DNA from: Limnohabitans sp.
Lineage (GTDB): Bacteria > Pseudomonadota > Gammaproteobacteria > Burkholderiales > Burkholderiaceae_C
Direction: 5' to 3'
Length of the DNA: 12,426 bases
Assembly (NCBI GenBank): GCA_021731425.1
Contig: JAKFXJ010000044.1
Coordinates: 1 to 12,426, forward strand
Part shown: positions 1-7,335 of the stretch, piece by piece
How the letters are laid out: each line of letters starts with the position of its first letter
Numbering within the stretch: position 1 is the stretch's first letter
Made by a program: the position numbers and the translations under genes
Notes under the pieces: model-generated
Seen by the model: the letters and a program-made list of their open reading frames with translations, nothing else
What the model was told of the DNA's origin: nothing
Databases searched by the model: none

Positions 1-139
1 ACGCTTTGGCAGCACCGCCGAACTTGGCAGCCAACACGGTGGTGATGGCGGCAGTCAGGGTGGTTTTGCCGTGGTCAACGTGACCGATGGTGCCCACGTT
101 CACGTGGGGCTTGGTCCGTTCGAATTTCTCTTTTGCCAT
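1..139 (-). CDS. tuf: Elongation factor Tu, N-terminal part (runs off the window)
   Basis: This is the first 46 codons of EF-Tu, the GTPase that carries aminoacyl-tRNA to the ribosomal A site. The start reads [20 protein letters not shown], followed by the P-loop G1 motif GHVDHGKTT (residues 19-27), which binds GTP phosphates. The ATG at 137-139 (complement) is preceded by GGAG at 148-151, eight bases upstream. The gene is cut by the window edge, so only the beginning of domain I can be judged. It lies directly downstream of tRNA-Tyr, tRNA-Gly and tRNA-Thr on the same strand, as in the E. coli thrU-tyrU-glyT-thrT-tufB operon, so it is probably cotranscribed with them. Identification is certain; whether a second tuf copy exists cannot be seen here. 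Confidence 0.97.
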   Translation of the reverse strand, partial: MAKEKFERTKPHVNVGTIGHVDHGKTTLTAAITTVLAAKFGGAAKA

Positions 140-180
140 ATCTTCGACTCCGAAAAGTAGTGGTCAACAACCAAGACAGA

Positions 181-206
181 GGGCGCACAACTCGCATTGC
201 GCGCCC
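181..206 (-). other. Hairpin between tRNA-Thr and tuf
   Basis: A 10-base-pair inverted repeat (arms 181-190 and 197-206, one G-T pair in the transcript, 6-base loop) lies in the tRNA-Thr to tuf spacer. There is no T-run after it on the minus strand, so it is not an intrinsic terminator. By position it could be a processing signal separating tRNA from tuf mRNA, or it could stabilise the tuf 5' end; that role is inference. Confidence 0.6.
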
Positions 207-212
207 CAAAAC

Positions 213-287
<75 letters not shown>

Positions 288-316
288 AAAACTTCTGACA
301 AACTCAACCGGTTGAC

Positions 317-390
317 TGGAGCGGGAAACGGGAATCGAACCCGTGTCATTAGCTTGGAAGGCTAAGGTTCTACCATTAAACTACTCCCGC
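317..390 (-). tRNA. tRNA-Gly (anticodon TCC)
   Basis: The complement begins GCGGGAG and ends CTCCA with the CCA encoded (317-319). The anticodon arm TTAGC-CTTCCAA-GCTAA gives TCC, which reads GGA/GGG. The T-arm contains the GGTTCGATTCC signature. It lies 29 bases upstream of tRNA-Thr in transcription order and corresponds to glyT of E. coli. Confidence 0.97.
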
Positions 391-427
391 ACTGATTGCG
401 CCGCACGAGTGGATGCTGCGCCAATGC

Positions 428-444
428 TTGGAAACCATTTCCAA
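428..444 (-). other. Short hairpin in the tRNA-Tyr to tRNA-Gly spacer
   Basis: The 87-base spacer between the two tRNAs contains a perfect 7-bp inverted repeat (428-434 with 438-444, 3-base loop). It is AT-rich and has no U-tract. It may help processing of the tRNA precursor; this is inferred from position only. Confidence 0.4.
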
Positions 445-477
445 TTGCTCAATTCATTCCGGCCTAAGCCAGTTTGC

Positions 478-563
478 TGGTGGAGGAGACTGGATTCGAA
501 CCAGTGTAGGCGTAAGCCAACAGATTTACAGTCTGCCCCCTTTAGCCACTCGGGCACCCCTCC
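478..563 (-). tRNA. tRNA-Tyr (anticodon GTA)
   Basis: This is a class II tRNA with a long variable arm. The acceptor arm GGAGGGG pairs imperfectly with TCTCCTCC, the anticodon loop is CTGTAAA (anticodon GTA), the T-loop is GTTCGAATC and CCA is encoded at 478-480. At 86 bases including CCA it has the usual size for bacterial tRNA-Tyr. It is the first tRNA of the operon leading to tuf. Confidence 0.97.
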
Positions 564-578
564 AGAAGCGAGTCTTAG

Positions 579-608
579 ATTATGCCATCTTTTTGTGACA
601 CCCCGCAA
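579..608 (-). promoter_or_regulatory. Candidate promoter of the tRNA-tuf operon
   Basis: On the minus strand, TTGCGG (603-608) and CATAAT (579-584) are separated by 18 bases and stand 15 bases before tRNA-Tyr. They resemble sigma-70 -35 and -10 boxes (about 4 of 6 and 5 of 6 matches). The position just upstream of the first tRNA is what a stable-RNA operon needs. The -35 box lies inside a small inverted repeat (601-615). Start-site mapping is lacking. Confidence 0.45.
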
Positions 609-624
609 GACGGGGCGAAAATTT

Positions 625-1377
625 TCACCACGTGATGGTTTTTTCGCCAGATTGCGCCAAAAAGAAATTGGCTTGCGCGAAATGCCCACAACCCATGAAT
701 GGGACAGGCGCTCGCAGGGCTGACAACGGAGAGGGGTGGTTGGCCATCAAGACCAAATGCCGCCCCGAACGCCCAGCCGCTTCGATCAAGCCTTTTTTGG
801 CCTGGGCCTGAGCACCCCACAACATGAACACGACAGGTTTGGAACTTTGGGCAACCGTTTGGACCAGCTGATCGCTCAGCACCTCCCAACCCCAGCGGGC
901 GTGACTGGCCGCTTGCCCGGCCTCCACCGTGAAACAGGTGTTCAGCAGCAAGACGCCTTGCTTGGCCCAGCGCACCAAAGACCCATCTGCAGGGGGAGAC
1001 ACACCCAGGCTTTGCTTCAGCTCCTTGAAGATGTTGCGCAAACTGGGGGGCAGTCGAACACCTGGCGCCACCGAGAAGGACAGGCCCTCTGCCTGGCCCG
1101 GCCCGTGGTAGGGGTCTTGCCCCAGAATCACCACCCGCACCTCGCGCAAAGGGGTCAGGCTCAGCGCCCGAAAGGGCTCGGGTGGGTAAATGGTGTGCCC
1201 AGCTTGCAGGGCGTCGGTCAATCGCTTGGACAAGGCAAGCCCCGCCTCGGAACTCAGAAAGGCGTCTATCAAGGGTCGCCAACCCGCGTCCAGGCCTCGA
1301 AGATCTGCAGGCCAACTCAGTCCTTGATCGGGCACGGCGGGCGCCTCTTCAAACCCCAAGCTTTGCTGACCCGTCAT
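625..1377 (-). CDS. ung: Uracil-DNA glycosylase
   Basis: Family 1 uracil-DNA glycosylase removes uracil from DNA in the first step of base excision repair. The 250-aa product carries motif A GQDPYHGPGQAEGLSFSV from residue 86, with catalytic Asp88 as the water-activating residue of the family. It also has LLLNTCFTV (143-151), whose Asn146 recognises uracil, and the DNA-intercalating loop HPSPLS (214-219), with His214 catalytic. Length fits the family (about 225-250 aa). The start was chosen because its ATG lies 5 bases after the trpC stop, with a weak GGA upstream. It is the last gene of the trp transcription unit, so DNA-repair expression may depend on read-through from trp genes; that link is inference. 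Its stop lies only 61 bases before tRNA-Tyr. Confidence 0.97.
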   Translation of the reverse strand: MTGQQSLGFEEAPAVPDQGLSWPADLRGLDAGWRPLIDAFLSSEAGLALSKRLTDALQAGHTIYPPEPFRALSLTPLREVRVVILGQDPYHGPGQAEGLSFSVAPGVRLPPSLRNIFKELKQSLGVSPPADGSLVRWAKQGVLLLNTCFTVEAGQAASHARWGWEVLSDQLVQTVAQSSKPVVFMLWGAQAQAKKGLIEAAGRSGRHLVLMANHPSPLSALRAPVPFMGCGHFAQANFFLAQSGEKTITW

Positions 1378-1382
1378 TCAGG

Positions 1383-2174
1383 TCATCCAGCAAAGAGTTT
1401 GGCCAGTGCCTCACCGGGCTCGTTGGCGCGCATAAAAGCTTCGCCCACCAGGAAGGCGTTGACCTTGGCCTCGCGCATTCGCCGGACATCTTCCGGGGTT
1501 TGAATCCCGCTTTCGGTGACCAGCAATCGGTCGGCTGGAACATCGGGCAACATGTCAAGTGTGGTCTGCAGGGACACCTCGAAGGTTTTCAGGTTGCGGT
1601 TGTTGATGCCGACCAGACGCGTTTTGAGTTTCAGGGCGCGATCCAGTTCGACTTTGTCGTGCACCTCTACCAGCACCGCCATGTCCAGGCTGCGGGCCAC
1701 CGCCTCCATCTCGGCCATGTGGGCGTCGTCCAGACATGCGGCGATGAGCAAGATGGCATCGGCCCCCATGGCCCGGGCTTCGTAGACCTGGTAGGTATCG
1801 ATCATGAAGTCCTTGCGCAAAACCGGCAGATCGCAACTGGCACGGGCTTGCTTGAGGTAATCCACACTGCCTTGGAAGAACTGCTTGTCCGTCAAGACCT
1901 ACAGGCAAGCCGCGCCGAATTCTGCATAGCTTTGGGCGATGTCCGCCGGAATGAAGTCGGCCCGCAACACGCCTTTGGACGGGCTGGCCTTCTTGATCTC
2001 GGCAATCACTGCCGCTTGGCCTTTGGCGATCTTGGCACGCATGGCCCCTTCGAAGTCACGCGTCAGCACACGGCTTTCGGCATCGGCACGCACCACGGCC
2101 AGCGATTTTTGCTTCAAGGCCGCGGCCACTTCCTCTCGTTTGACCGCGACGATTTTGTCCAAGATGTCACTCAT
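1383..2174 (-). pseudogene. trpC: Indole-3-glycerol phosphate synthase, interrupted by an in-frame TAG
   Basis: TrpC turns CdRP (carboxyphenylamino-deoxyribulose phosphate) into indole-3-glycerol phosphate, the fourth step from chorismate to tryptophan. The full frame would give a 263-residue monofunctional (beta/alpha)8 barrel without a fused TrpF. Family catalytic positions are all present: Glu59 and Lys61 in [10 protein letters not shown], Lys121 in VLRKDF, Glu170 in LVEVH, Asn191 in GINNRN, and Glu221-Ser222 in TESGI. Codon 92, however, is TAG (1899-1901), in a place where homologues read CLSVLTD with Ser. The frame continues unchanged on either side, so there is no indel. Translation would stop after 91 residues, and a restart at TTG 1893-1895 would lack Lys61, so neither piece should be active alone. 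The ATG overlaps the preceding small ORF; the Shine-Dalgarno is weak (AGAAAG). The gene is either freshly broken, misread at one base, or suppressed. Confidence 0.9.
1899..1901 (-). other. In-frame amber codon inside trpC (codon 92)
   Basis: The codons here read GCT TGC CTG TAG GTC TTG ACG GAC on the minus strand. One substitution, TCG to TAG, would explain the loss of the family's Ser in CLSVLTD. Codon phase is the same before and after, as shown by uninterrupted TrpC homology on both sides. Confidence 0.9.
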
Positions 2175-2307
2175 GATGTTCTTTCTGTGCGGGCTCGGTG
2201 GCTCCGTTTTTCAATATTCGAACGAAGACGCGGTGCATCACCCAGGCCACGGCCACAAACAAGGCCGACACCCCCAAAGCGATCCAGGTCCCCGCGTCTC
2301 GCCACAT
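2167..2307 (-). CDS. Small single-pass membrane protein, unknown function, between trpD and trpC
   Basis: I do not recognise this 46-aa product. It begins [17 protein letters not shown] and has one hydrophobic segment, about residues 8-24, followed by basic residues (His25, Arg26, Arg30, Lys33) and a polar tail ending EHHE. By the positive-inside rule the tail would be cytoplasmic. Its ATG lies 3 bases after the trpD TGA, and its own TGA overlaps the trpC start by 8 bases (ATGAGTGA). This filling of the gap between two trp genes is the main evidence that it is translated; a purine run AAGG lies 11 bases upstream. It may serve mainly to couple trpC translation to trpD. Codon pattern looks native. 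The alternative is a chance open frame of 47 codons. Confidence 0.65.
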   Translation of the reverse strand: MWRDAGTWIALGVSALFVAVAWVMHRVFVRILKNGATEPAQKEHHE

Positions 2308-2310
2308 GGC

Positions 2311-3339
2311 TCAAGCTGCCTTCTGGCCAAAGGCCACAAACTGAGCCAACTTGGCTTTGGCCGCGCCCGACTCGATGGCCACACGCGCACGCGCCAGGCC
2401 ATCGGCGATGCTGCTGGCGACATTGGCCGCGTAAAGGGCAGCGCCCGCATTGATCATGACGATGTCCCGCGCCGCGCCGGGCTCATTGTCCAGCACGCTG
2501 CGCAGCATGGCCATGGATTGCTCGGGTGTGTCCACTTTCAGTGCCCGGTTGCTGGCCATGGTCAAGCCAAAGTCTTCCGGGTGGATTTCGTATTCGGTGA
2601 TCTGCCCGTTTTTGAGCTCGCCCACCAAGGTGGCCGCACCCAAGCTGATCTCATCCATGCCGTCACGGCCATACACCACCATCGCATGTTCGGCGCCCAA
2701 GCGCTGCAGGGCACGCACCTGTATGCCCACCAGATCAGAATGGAAGACGCCCATCAAAATATTAGGTGCGCTGGCCGGGTTGGTCAGAGGCCCCAAAATA
2801 TTGAACATGGTTCGCACCCCCAGCTCTTTGCGTACGGGCGCCACGTTTTTCATGGCCGGGTGGTGGTTGGGAGCGAACATGAAACCAATGCCCACCTCTT
2901 CGATCGACCGCGCGATCTGCTCGGGTGACAAGTGGATATTGCCGCCCAAAGCTTCCACGACATCTGCACTTCCGGATTTACTGCTGACGCTGCGCCCGCC
3001 GTGCTTGGCCGTTTTGGCACCAGCCGCAGCGGCCACAAACATGGCGCAGGTCGAGATGTTGAAGGTGTGGGCACCATCACCCCCGGTGCCCACGATGTCC
3101 ACCAGGTGTGTGGGGTCGGCCACATGCACTTTGGTCGAGAACTCGCGCATGACTTGCGCAGCGGCGGTGATCTCGCCAATCGTTTCCTTTTTTACGCGCA
3201 AGCCCGTGACGAGCGCTGCGGTCATGACGGGCGATAGCTCGCCATTCATGATCATGCGCATGAGGTGGAGCATCTCGTCGTGAAAAATCTCGCGGTGCTC
3301 GATGGTGCGTTGCAGCGCTTCCTGAGGGGTGATGGGCAT
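2311..3339 (-). CDS. trpD: Anthranilate phosphoribosyltransferase
   Basis: TrpD joins anthranilate and PRPP to give N-(5-phosphoribosyl)anthranilate, the second step of tryptophan synthesis. The 342-aa protein starts [10 protein letters not shown], with an alpha-helical N-terminal domain (about residues 1-70). The PRPP-binding loop [14 protein letters not shown] lies at 84-97, [15 protein letters not shown] at 112-126, and the anthranilate-site stretch [14 protein letters not shown] at 176-189. The Mg-binding pair Asp229-Glu230 sits in [11 protein letters not shown]. Length is typical, and TrpG is not fused to it. The reading frame stays open far upstream, but the start at 3337-3339 matches family length and has AGGAAA (3345-3350) seven bases before it. 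A 38-base gap separates it from the exporter gene upstream, the widest gap inside the operon, and the small ORF follows after 3 bases. Confidence 0.97.
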   Translation of the reverse strand: MPITPQEALQRTIEHREIFHDEMLHLMRMIMNGELSPVMTAALVTGLRVKKETIGEITAAAQVMREFSTKVHVADPTHLVDIVGTGGDGAHTFNISTCAMFVAAAAGAKTAKHGGRSVSSKSGSADVVEALGGNIHLSPEQIARSIEEVGIGFMFAPNHHPAMKNVAPVRKELGVRTMFNILGPLTNPASAPNILMGVFHSDLVGIQVRALQRLGAEHAMVVYGRDGMDEISLGAATLVGELKNGQITEYEIHPEDFGLTMASNRALKVDTPEQSMAMLRSVLDNEPGAARDIVMINAGAALYAANVASSIADGLARARVAIESGAAKAKLAQFVAFGQKAA

Positions 3340-3377
3340 GGTGGTTTCCTGTCGGATGATGGGGTTCGTTAAATCAT

Positions 3378-4061
3378 TCAGTGGGACGGAGCGTCGGTCA
3401 AGGCAAGCTTCAGCCCAAAACCGACAAACAACACGCCCGTCAGCCGGTCCAAGTGGCGCATGCCACGCTGCAGCCATTGGCCTTTGCGGGCCAGCCAAGA
3501 AGCGGCCACAGCCCAGCCCATGCACACCAGCCAGCTGTTCAGATTGAACAAGCAGCCCAAGAGCACAAAAGACCAGGCCGGGTCGGTGGCTTGCGCCGGA
3601 ATGAATTGCGGCACAAAAGCCAGAAAAAACAGCGCCACTTTCGGGTTCAAGGCGTTGGTGGCAAATGCCCCGAAGAACACGGTCCACAAACCGCTTGCTT
3701 CTTGAGAAGGGGAATCGCTTGCTTGGCCCGCCACCGCCACAGGCTGAGCGGCCACTTCTTTACCCGCCGCTTGGCATGTGCGCCACAACAGACGCCCACC
3801 CATCCACAACAGGTAGGCGGCACCGATCCACTTGATCAGGTTGAAGGCGTCGGCCGAGGTGGCCAACACAGCCCCCAACCCCAAAGCAGCTGCTGCGACA
3901 TGCACAAAACACCCCGCCGTGATACCCCATGCGGCAACCAGACCCCGTTGCACACCGCCGCGCAAGGACTGGTTGACGATGTAGAGCACATCCGGCCCTG
4001 GGGTGAGGTTGAGCAGCACACCAGCCAGCATGAACATCAAGACTTGCTGCGCGTCCAACAT
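3378..4061 (-). CDS. LysE/RhtB family amino-acid exporter
   Basis: This is an inner-membrane protein of the LysE/RhtB superfamily, which exports amino acids such as lysine, homoserine or threonine. The 227-aa product has about six hydrophobic segments: residues 6-28, 40-66, 72-95, 125-150, 163-187 and 205-221. Family signatures are LTPGPD (19-24), GITAGC (46-51) and [10 protein letters not shown] (137-146). A polar loop of about 25 residues (99-124) separates the halves. I placed the start at ATG 4059-4061, four bases after the ltaE stop, because the family begins just before the first helix; the open frame extends 37 codons further into ltaE. Substrate cannot be read from sequence. Coupling to threonine aldolase suggests threonine or a related hydroxy-amino acid, while the trp setting would suggest an aromatic compound. 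Confidence 0.9.
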   Translation of the reverse strand: MLDAQQVLMFMLAGVLLNLTPGPDVLYIVNQSLRGGVQRGLVAAWGITAGCFVHVAAAALGLGAVLATSADAFNLIKWIGAAYLLWMGGRLLWRTCQAAGKEVAAQPVAVAGQASDSPSQEASGLWTVFFGAFATNALNPKVALFFLAFVPQFIPAQATDPAWSFVLLGCLFNLNSWLVCMGWAVAASWLARKGQWLQRGMRHLDRLTGVLFVGFGLKLALTDAPSH

Positions 4062-4065
4062 GGCT

Positions 4066-5133
4066 TCAGTAAACACCTGTCCGGCCAGCGGCGGGGTTTG
4101 TCTGAACTGATGCATTCGCCATGAAGCCCCGGATGCACGCAATGGCATGGTCGATGCCAGCAGCATCCACACCCAAGTGCGTCACAAAGCGCAGGCCAAT
4201 CAAACCTGTGGCCAAAACGCCATGAGCCTTCAGATCATCCAGCAACGCCGGACCACGCCCATCGGTCACATCCACAAACACAATATTGGTTTGCGCCGAA
4301 CGCACGCTCAGACCCGGCACGCCTTGCAGGCCCTGGGCCAGTTGCTGCGCCAGCGCATGGTCGTCGGCCAAGCGATCCACATGGTGGTCCAACGCATGCA
4401 AAGCCGCTGCCGCCAAAATGCCGGACTGGCGCAAACCACCACCCAACACCTTGCGCCAGCGCAGCGCCTTGGCAATCAGTTCACGCGAGCCGCACAAGGC
4501 CGAGCCCACGGGCGCGCCCAGGCCCTTGCTGAAACACACCGAGACGCTGTCAAAGTGGTCCACGATGCGCCGCACGCTGGCCGTGACCGATCCGCCTTCG
4601 GCCTGTGCCACGGCCGCATTGAAGAGGCGGGCACCGTCCAGATGCACGGCCAAGCCATGCTGCCGGGCGAGCGCTGTGGCTTGCGCCAGATAGTCCTGCG
4701 ACATGGGGTGGCCGTTCCAGGTGTTTTCGAGCGCCAGCAGGCGGGTGCGGGCAAAGTGGCAGTCCATGGGTTTGATGGCTGCCGCGATGTCGCCCAGCGC
4801 CATTTCTCCCACGCTGTTTTGCGCCAGCGGCTGGGGCTGGATGCTGCCCAACACGGCTGCGCCGCCACCTTCATAGCGGTAGGTGTGCGCGTTTTGACCC
4901 ACGATGTATTCGTCTCCCCGCTCGCAATGCGCCATCAGGGCGCAAAGGTTGCTTTGTGTGCCGGAGGGCATGAACAGCGCCGCCTCTTTGCCCGTGATTT
5001 GCGCGATGCGCTCTTGCAAGGCATTGACCGTGGGGTCGTCGCCAAACACATCGTCGCCCACAGGCGCAGCCAGCATGGCTTCGCGCATGGCGGCGGTGGG
5101 CTGGGTGACGGTGTCGCTGCGCAAATCGATCAT
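4066..5133 (-). CDS. ltaE: Low-specificity L-threonine aldolase (PLP enzyme)
   Basis: The enzyme cleaves L-threonine or L-allo-threonine to glycine and acetaldehyde, and related beta-hydroxy-amino acids likewise. The 355-aa protein starts [13 protein letters not shown], as the family does. GTQSN (58-62) contacts the PLP phosphate, His83 in QNAHTY stacks on the PLP ring, HLDGAR (164-169) supplies Asp166 for the pyridine nitrogen, and [11 protein letters not shown] (201-211) carries the Schiff-base Lys203. GGGLRQSG (231-238) is another family signature. It is about 20 residues longer than E. coli LtaE, the excess being a C-terminal tail. Its ATG overlaps the trpG stop in an ATGA arrangement, so translation is coupled. 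A threonine aldolase has no step in tryptophan synthesis; it may feed glycine or one-carbon metabolism, and its place here is unexplained. Confidence 0.93.
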   Translation of the reverse strand: MIDLRSDTVTQPTAAMREAMLAAPVGDDVFGDDPTVNALQERIAQITGKEAALFMPSGTQSNLCALMAHCERGDEYIVGQNAHTYRYEGGGAAVLGSIQPQPLAQNSVGEMALGDIAAAIKPMDCHFARTRLLALENTWNGHPMSQDYLAQATALARQHGLAVHLDGARLFNAAVAQAEGGSVTASVRRIVDHFDSVSVCFSKGLGAPVGSALCGSRELIAKALRWRKVLGGGLRQSGILAAAALHALDHHVDRLADDHALAQQLAQGLQGVPGLSVRSAQTNIVFVDVTDGRGPALLDDLKAHGVLATGLIGLRFVTHLGVDAAGIDHAIACIRGFMANASVQTNPAAGRTGVY

Positions 5134-5711
5134 GGTCGTTCCAGAAAGTTTTTGAGCATGGCGTGGCCATGCTCGGTCAGGATGGATTCGGGGTGGAACT
5201 GCACACCTTCGATTTCCAGCTCGGTGTGGCGTACGCCCATGATCTCGCCGTCATCCGTCCTGGCCGTGACTTTCAGGCAAGGCGGGCAAGTGGCCCGCTC
5301 AATGGCCAAAGAGTGGTAGCGGTTGACGGTGAACTGCTCAGGCAAACCCGCGAACACGCCTTCTTGGTTCGTGGCGATGACACTGGTCTTGCCATGCATC
5401 AACTCTTGCGCCCGGACGATCTTGCCGCCAAAGGCCGCACCGATGCTTTGGTGCCCCAGGCACACGCCCAAGATGGGCAGTTGGCCTGCAAAGTGCTGGA
5501 TGGCCGCCACCGAAATGCCCGCCTCTGCTGGCGAGCATGGGCCGGGCGAAATCACCAAACGGTCAGGCTGGCGGGCTGCAATGCCTTCGAGCGTGATTTC
5601 ATCGTTGCGAAAGACCTCCACCTCCGCGCCCAGTTCGCCGAAATACTGCACGATGTTGAAGGTGAACGAGTCGTAGTTGTCGACCATCAGGAGTTTGATT
5701 TTTTTTGACAT
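5130..5711 (-). CDS. trpG: Anthranilate synthase component II (glutamine amidotransferase)
   Basis: TrpG releases ammonia from glutamine and passes it to TrpE for anthranilate synthesis. In many bacteria the same subunit also serves PabB in folate synthesis. The 193-aa class I glutamine amidotransferase shows DNYDSFT (11-17), VISPGPCSP (53-61), the nucleophile elbow GVCLGHQSI with Cys84 (82-90), and the catalytic His173 and Glu175 in VQFHPES. All three catalytic residues are present. The start ATG 5709-5711 lies 2 bases after the trpE stop, with GGAG from the last trpE codons as its ribosome binding site. The frame continues upstream, but homology begins here. Length is normal for an unfused TrpG/PabA (about 190 aa). 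Confidence 0.97.
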   Translation of the reverse strand: MSKKIKLLMVDNYDSFTFNIVQYFGELGAEVEVFRNDEITLEGIAARQPDRLVISPGPCSPAEAGISVAAIQHFAGQLPILGVCLGHQSIGAAFGGKIVRAQELMHGKTSVIATNQEGVFAGLPEQFTVNRYHSLAIERATCPPCLKVTARTDDGEIMGVRHTELEIEGVQFHPESILTEHGHAMLKNFLERP

Positions 5712-5713
5712 GA

Positions 5714-7213
5714 TCACTCCAAGCCTTCTTCGACCAATTCGCTGGCGCGCAACAAGGCACGCGCCTTGTGCTCGGTTTCGCGCCACTCCATCTCGGGCAC
5801 CGAATCGGCTACTACGCCAGCAGCGGCCTGCACATACAGCGTCTGGTCCTTGATGACGGCGGTGCGAATGGCAATCGCCACATCCATGTCGCCCGCATAA
5901 CTGATGTAGCCACACGCGCCGCCGTAGATGCCGCGCTTGACGGGTTCGAACTGATCGATCAACTCCATCGCATGAACCTTGGGCGCGCCTGTCAGGGTGC
6001 CCGCCGGGAAGGTGGCTTTGAGCACGTCCATATTGCTCATGCCTTGGTTGAGCAGGCCCTCGACGTTGCTCACGATGTGCATGACGTGGCTGTAGCGCTC
6101 TACCACAAAGGCCTCAGTCACCTTGACCGAGCCGATTTGGGCGATGCGTCCAATGTCGTTGCGGGCCAGATCGATCAGCATCACATGCTCGGCCCGCTCT
6201 TTAGGGTCGTTGATCAGTTCCTGCTCGGCGGCCTTGTCTTTTTCGGGCGTCGCGCCACGGGGCCGTGTGCCCGCCAAAGGACGGATGATGACTTTGGCGC
6301 CCTCGTCGGTTTGCTCCTGGCGCACCAAAATTTCGGGGCTGGCTCCGACGACATGGAAGTCGCCGAAGTTGTAGAAATACATGTAGGGGCTGGGGTTAAG
6401 CGAACGCAGCGCACGGTACAAGGACAGCGGGCTCTCGGTGTAGCGCTTTTTGATGCGCTGCCCCACTTGCACCTGCATGAAGTCGCCGCCAGCGATCAGC
6501 TCTTTGGCTTTTTCCACGGCGGCGATGTAATCGGCCTTGGCGAAGTCCCGCTCGGCGGGGTAAGACTGGGTGGGCTTAACGACCGGGGCGCTCACCGAAT
6601 ACTTGAGCTGCTCTTTCAGGTCACGCAGGCGTTTTTTCGCACCCACGTAGGCTTCGGGCGTAGCGGGGTCGGCATAAACAATGAGATAAAGCTTGCCTGA
6701 CAGGTTGTCGATCACCGCCAGTTCTTCGCATTGCAGCAACAAGATGTCGGGCGTGACCAAGGTGTCGGTCGGGCAGGATTTTTCGAGTTTCTTCTCAATG
6801 TATCGCACGGCATCGTAGCCAAAATAGCCCGCCAAACCACCGCAAAAACGCGGCAAGCCCGGGCGCAAGGCCACTTTGAAACGCTTTTGGTACTGCTCGA
6901 TGAAGTCGAGGGGGTTGCCCGTCGCGGTCTCGACCACCACGCCATCCCGCACCACTTCGGTCTTAGCCTCGGCGCCAAAGCCGCTGGCACGCAGCAGGGT
7001 GCGCGCGGGCAGGCCAATGAAGCTGTAGCGGCCAAAACGCTCGCCACCCACCACCGACTCGAGCAAGAAACTGTATTGGCCGTTGTCTTTGGTGTGCGCC
7101 AGTTTCAGGTAAAGCGACAGGGGGGTTTCCAGGTCCGCAAAGGCCTCCAGCATGAGGGGAATGCGGTTGTAGCCTTGGCTGGCCAGGCTTTTGAATTCAA
7201 GTTCAGTGATCAC
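5714..7213 (-). CDS. trpE: Anthranilate synthase component I
   Basis: TrpE converts chorismate and ammonia to anthranilate, the committed step of tryptophan synthesis. The 499-aa protein has the N-terminal region with the tryptophan feedback site (LLES at 50-53 within [19 protein letters not shown]). The C-terminal chorismate-binding domain runs from about 220 on and includes [11 protein letters not shown] (243-253), ASPEIL (291-296), PLAGTRPRG (312-320), DLARNDIGR (348-356), [11 protein letters not shown] (402-412) and GACGYIS (432-438). Feedback inhibition by tryptophan is therefore expected. The start is GTG (7211-7213), chosen because a good GGAGG lies nine bases upstream and homology begins at once. 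The following trpG begins 2 bases after the stop. A structured leader with a Trp-codon peptide precedes it, so expression is probably controlled there. Confidence 0.97.
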   Translation of the reverse strand: MITELEFKSLASQGYNRIPLMLEAFADLETPLSLYLKLAHTKDNGQYSFLLESVVGGERFGRYSFIGLPARTLLRASGFGAEAKTEVVRDGVVVETATGNPLDFIEQYQKRFKVALRPGLPRFCGGLAGYFGYDAVRYIEKKLEKSCPTDTLVTPDILLLQCEELAVIDNLSGKLYLIVYADPATPEAYVGAKKRLRDLKEQLKYSVSAPVVKPTQSYPAERDFAKADYIAAVEKAKELIAGGDFMQVQVGQRIKKRYTESPLSLYRALRSLNPSPYMYFYNFGDFHVVGASPEILVRQEQTDEGAKVIIRPLAGTRPRGATPEKDKAAEQELINDPKERAEHVMLIDLARNDIGRIAQIGSVKVTEAFVVERYSHVMHIVSNVEGLLNQGMSNMDVLKATFPAGTLTGAPKVHAMELIDQFEPVKRGIYGGACGYISYAGDMDVAIAIRTAVIKDQTLYVQAAAGVVADSVPEMEWRETEHKARALLRASELVEEGLE

Positions 7214-7222
7214 AGGCTAGAG

Positions 7223-7227
7223 CCTCC
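7223..7227 (-). promoter_or_regulatory. trpE ribosome binding site, within a small hairpin
   Basis: GGAGG stands nine bases before the GTG start of trpE, which fixes that start. Four of its bases can pair with a sequence just before the start codon (7214-7217 with 7222-7225, 4-base loop), so access to the site might be modulated. The stem is short, so this is only suggestive. Confidence 0.6.
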
Positions 7228-7240
7228 AAAGCGCTCAGCG

Positions 7241-7254
7241 ACCTCGGGCGAGGT
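7241..7254 (-). other. Leader hairpin just upstream of the trpE ribosome binding site
   Basis: The arms ACCTC and GAGGT enclose a 4-base loop (six pairs if the loop closes). One arm contains CCTC, which could instead pair with GAGG of the trpE Shine-Dalgarno. Alternative pairings of this kind are typical of translational control, but nothing here proves a switch. Confidence 0.4.
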
Positions 7255-7273
7255 GCTTCTCATTCATCCAATT

Positions 7274-7302
7274 GCCCGTTCATGGTGCACATGAAACCGG
7301 GC
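7274..7302 (-). other. Long imperfect hairpin in the trp leader
   Basis: On the minus strand, arms 7302-7290 and 7284-7274 form 11 base pairs with two single-base bulges around the 5-base loop TGCAC. It lies between the leader-peptide stop and trpE. No U-run follows (the next bases are AATTGG), so it is not a standard intrinsic terminator or attenuator. It could act as a pause or a Rho-linked element. Confidence 0.5.
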
Positions 7303-7335
7303 GCGGGTGGCGGGCAAGCCGCACAGTCGATGGGG

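Noticed and set aside
601..615. Inverted repeat (5-bp stem) after the ung stop as a terminator
   Set aside because: On the minus strand the hairpin is followed by TGTCACAAAAAG, not a T-run. It overlaps the probable -35 box of the tRNA operon, so I do not call it a terminator.
1899..1901. A frameshift or programmed frameshift site in trpC
   Set aside because: Codon phase is identical on both sides of the TAG, so the break is a substitution and not an insertion, deletion or frameshift. No slippery run is present.
1182..2453. Long open frame on the plus strand opposite trpC and the start of trpD (about 420 codons)
   Set aside because: It lies antisense to genes with clear family motifs, its protein resembles nothing I know, and it crosses several gene boundaries. 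High G+C at third codon positions produces such frames.
3340..3687. N-terminal extension of trpD of about 116 codons
   Set aside because: TrpD homology starts exactly at the ATG 3337-3339 with a good AGGAAA before it. The extension lies in the other frame of the exporter gene.
4147..5319. Long plus-strand frame opposite ltaE and the end of trpG (about 390 codons)
   Set aside because: It is rich in His, Arg and Gln as expected from reading a GC-rich gene backwards, and the opposite strand has a complete threonine aldolase.
5768..6700. Plus-strand frame of about 310 codons opposite trpE
   Set aside because: It is the complement shadow of conserved TrpE motifs and has no recognisable domain.
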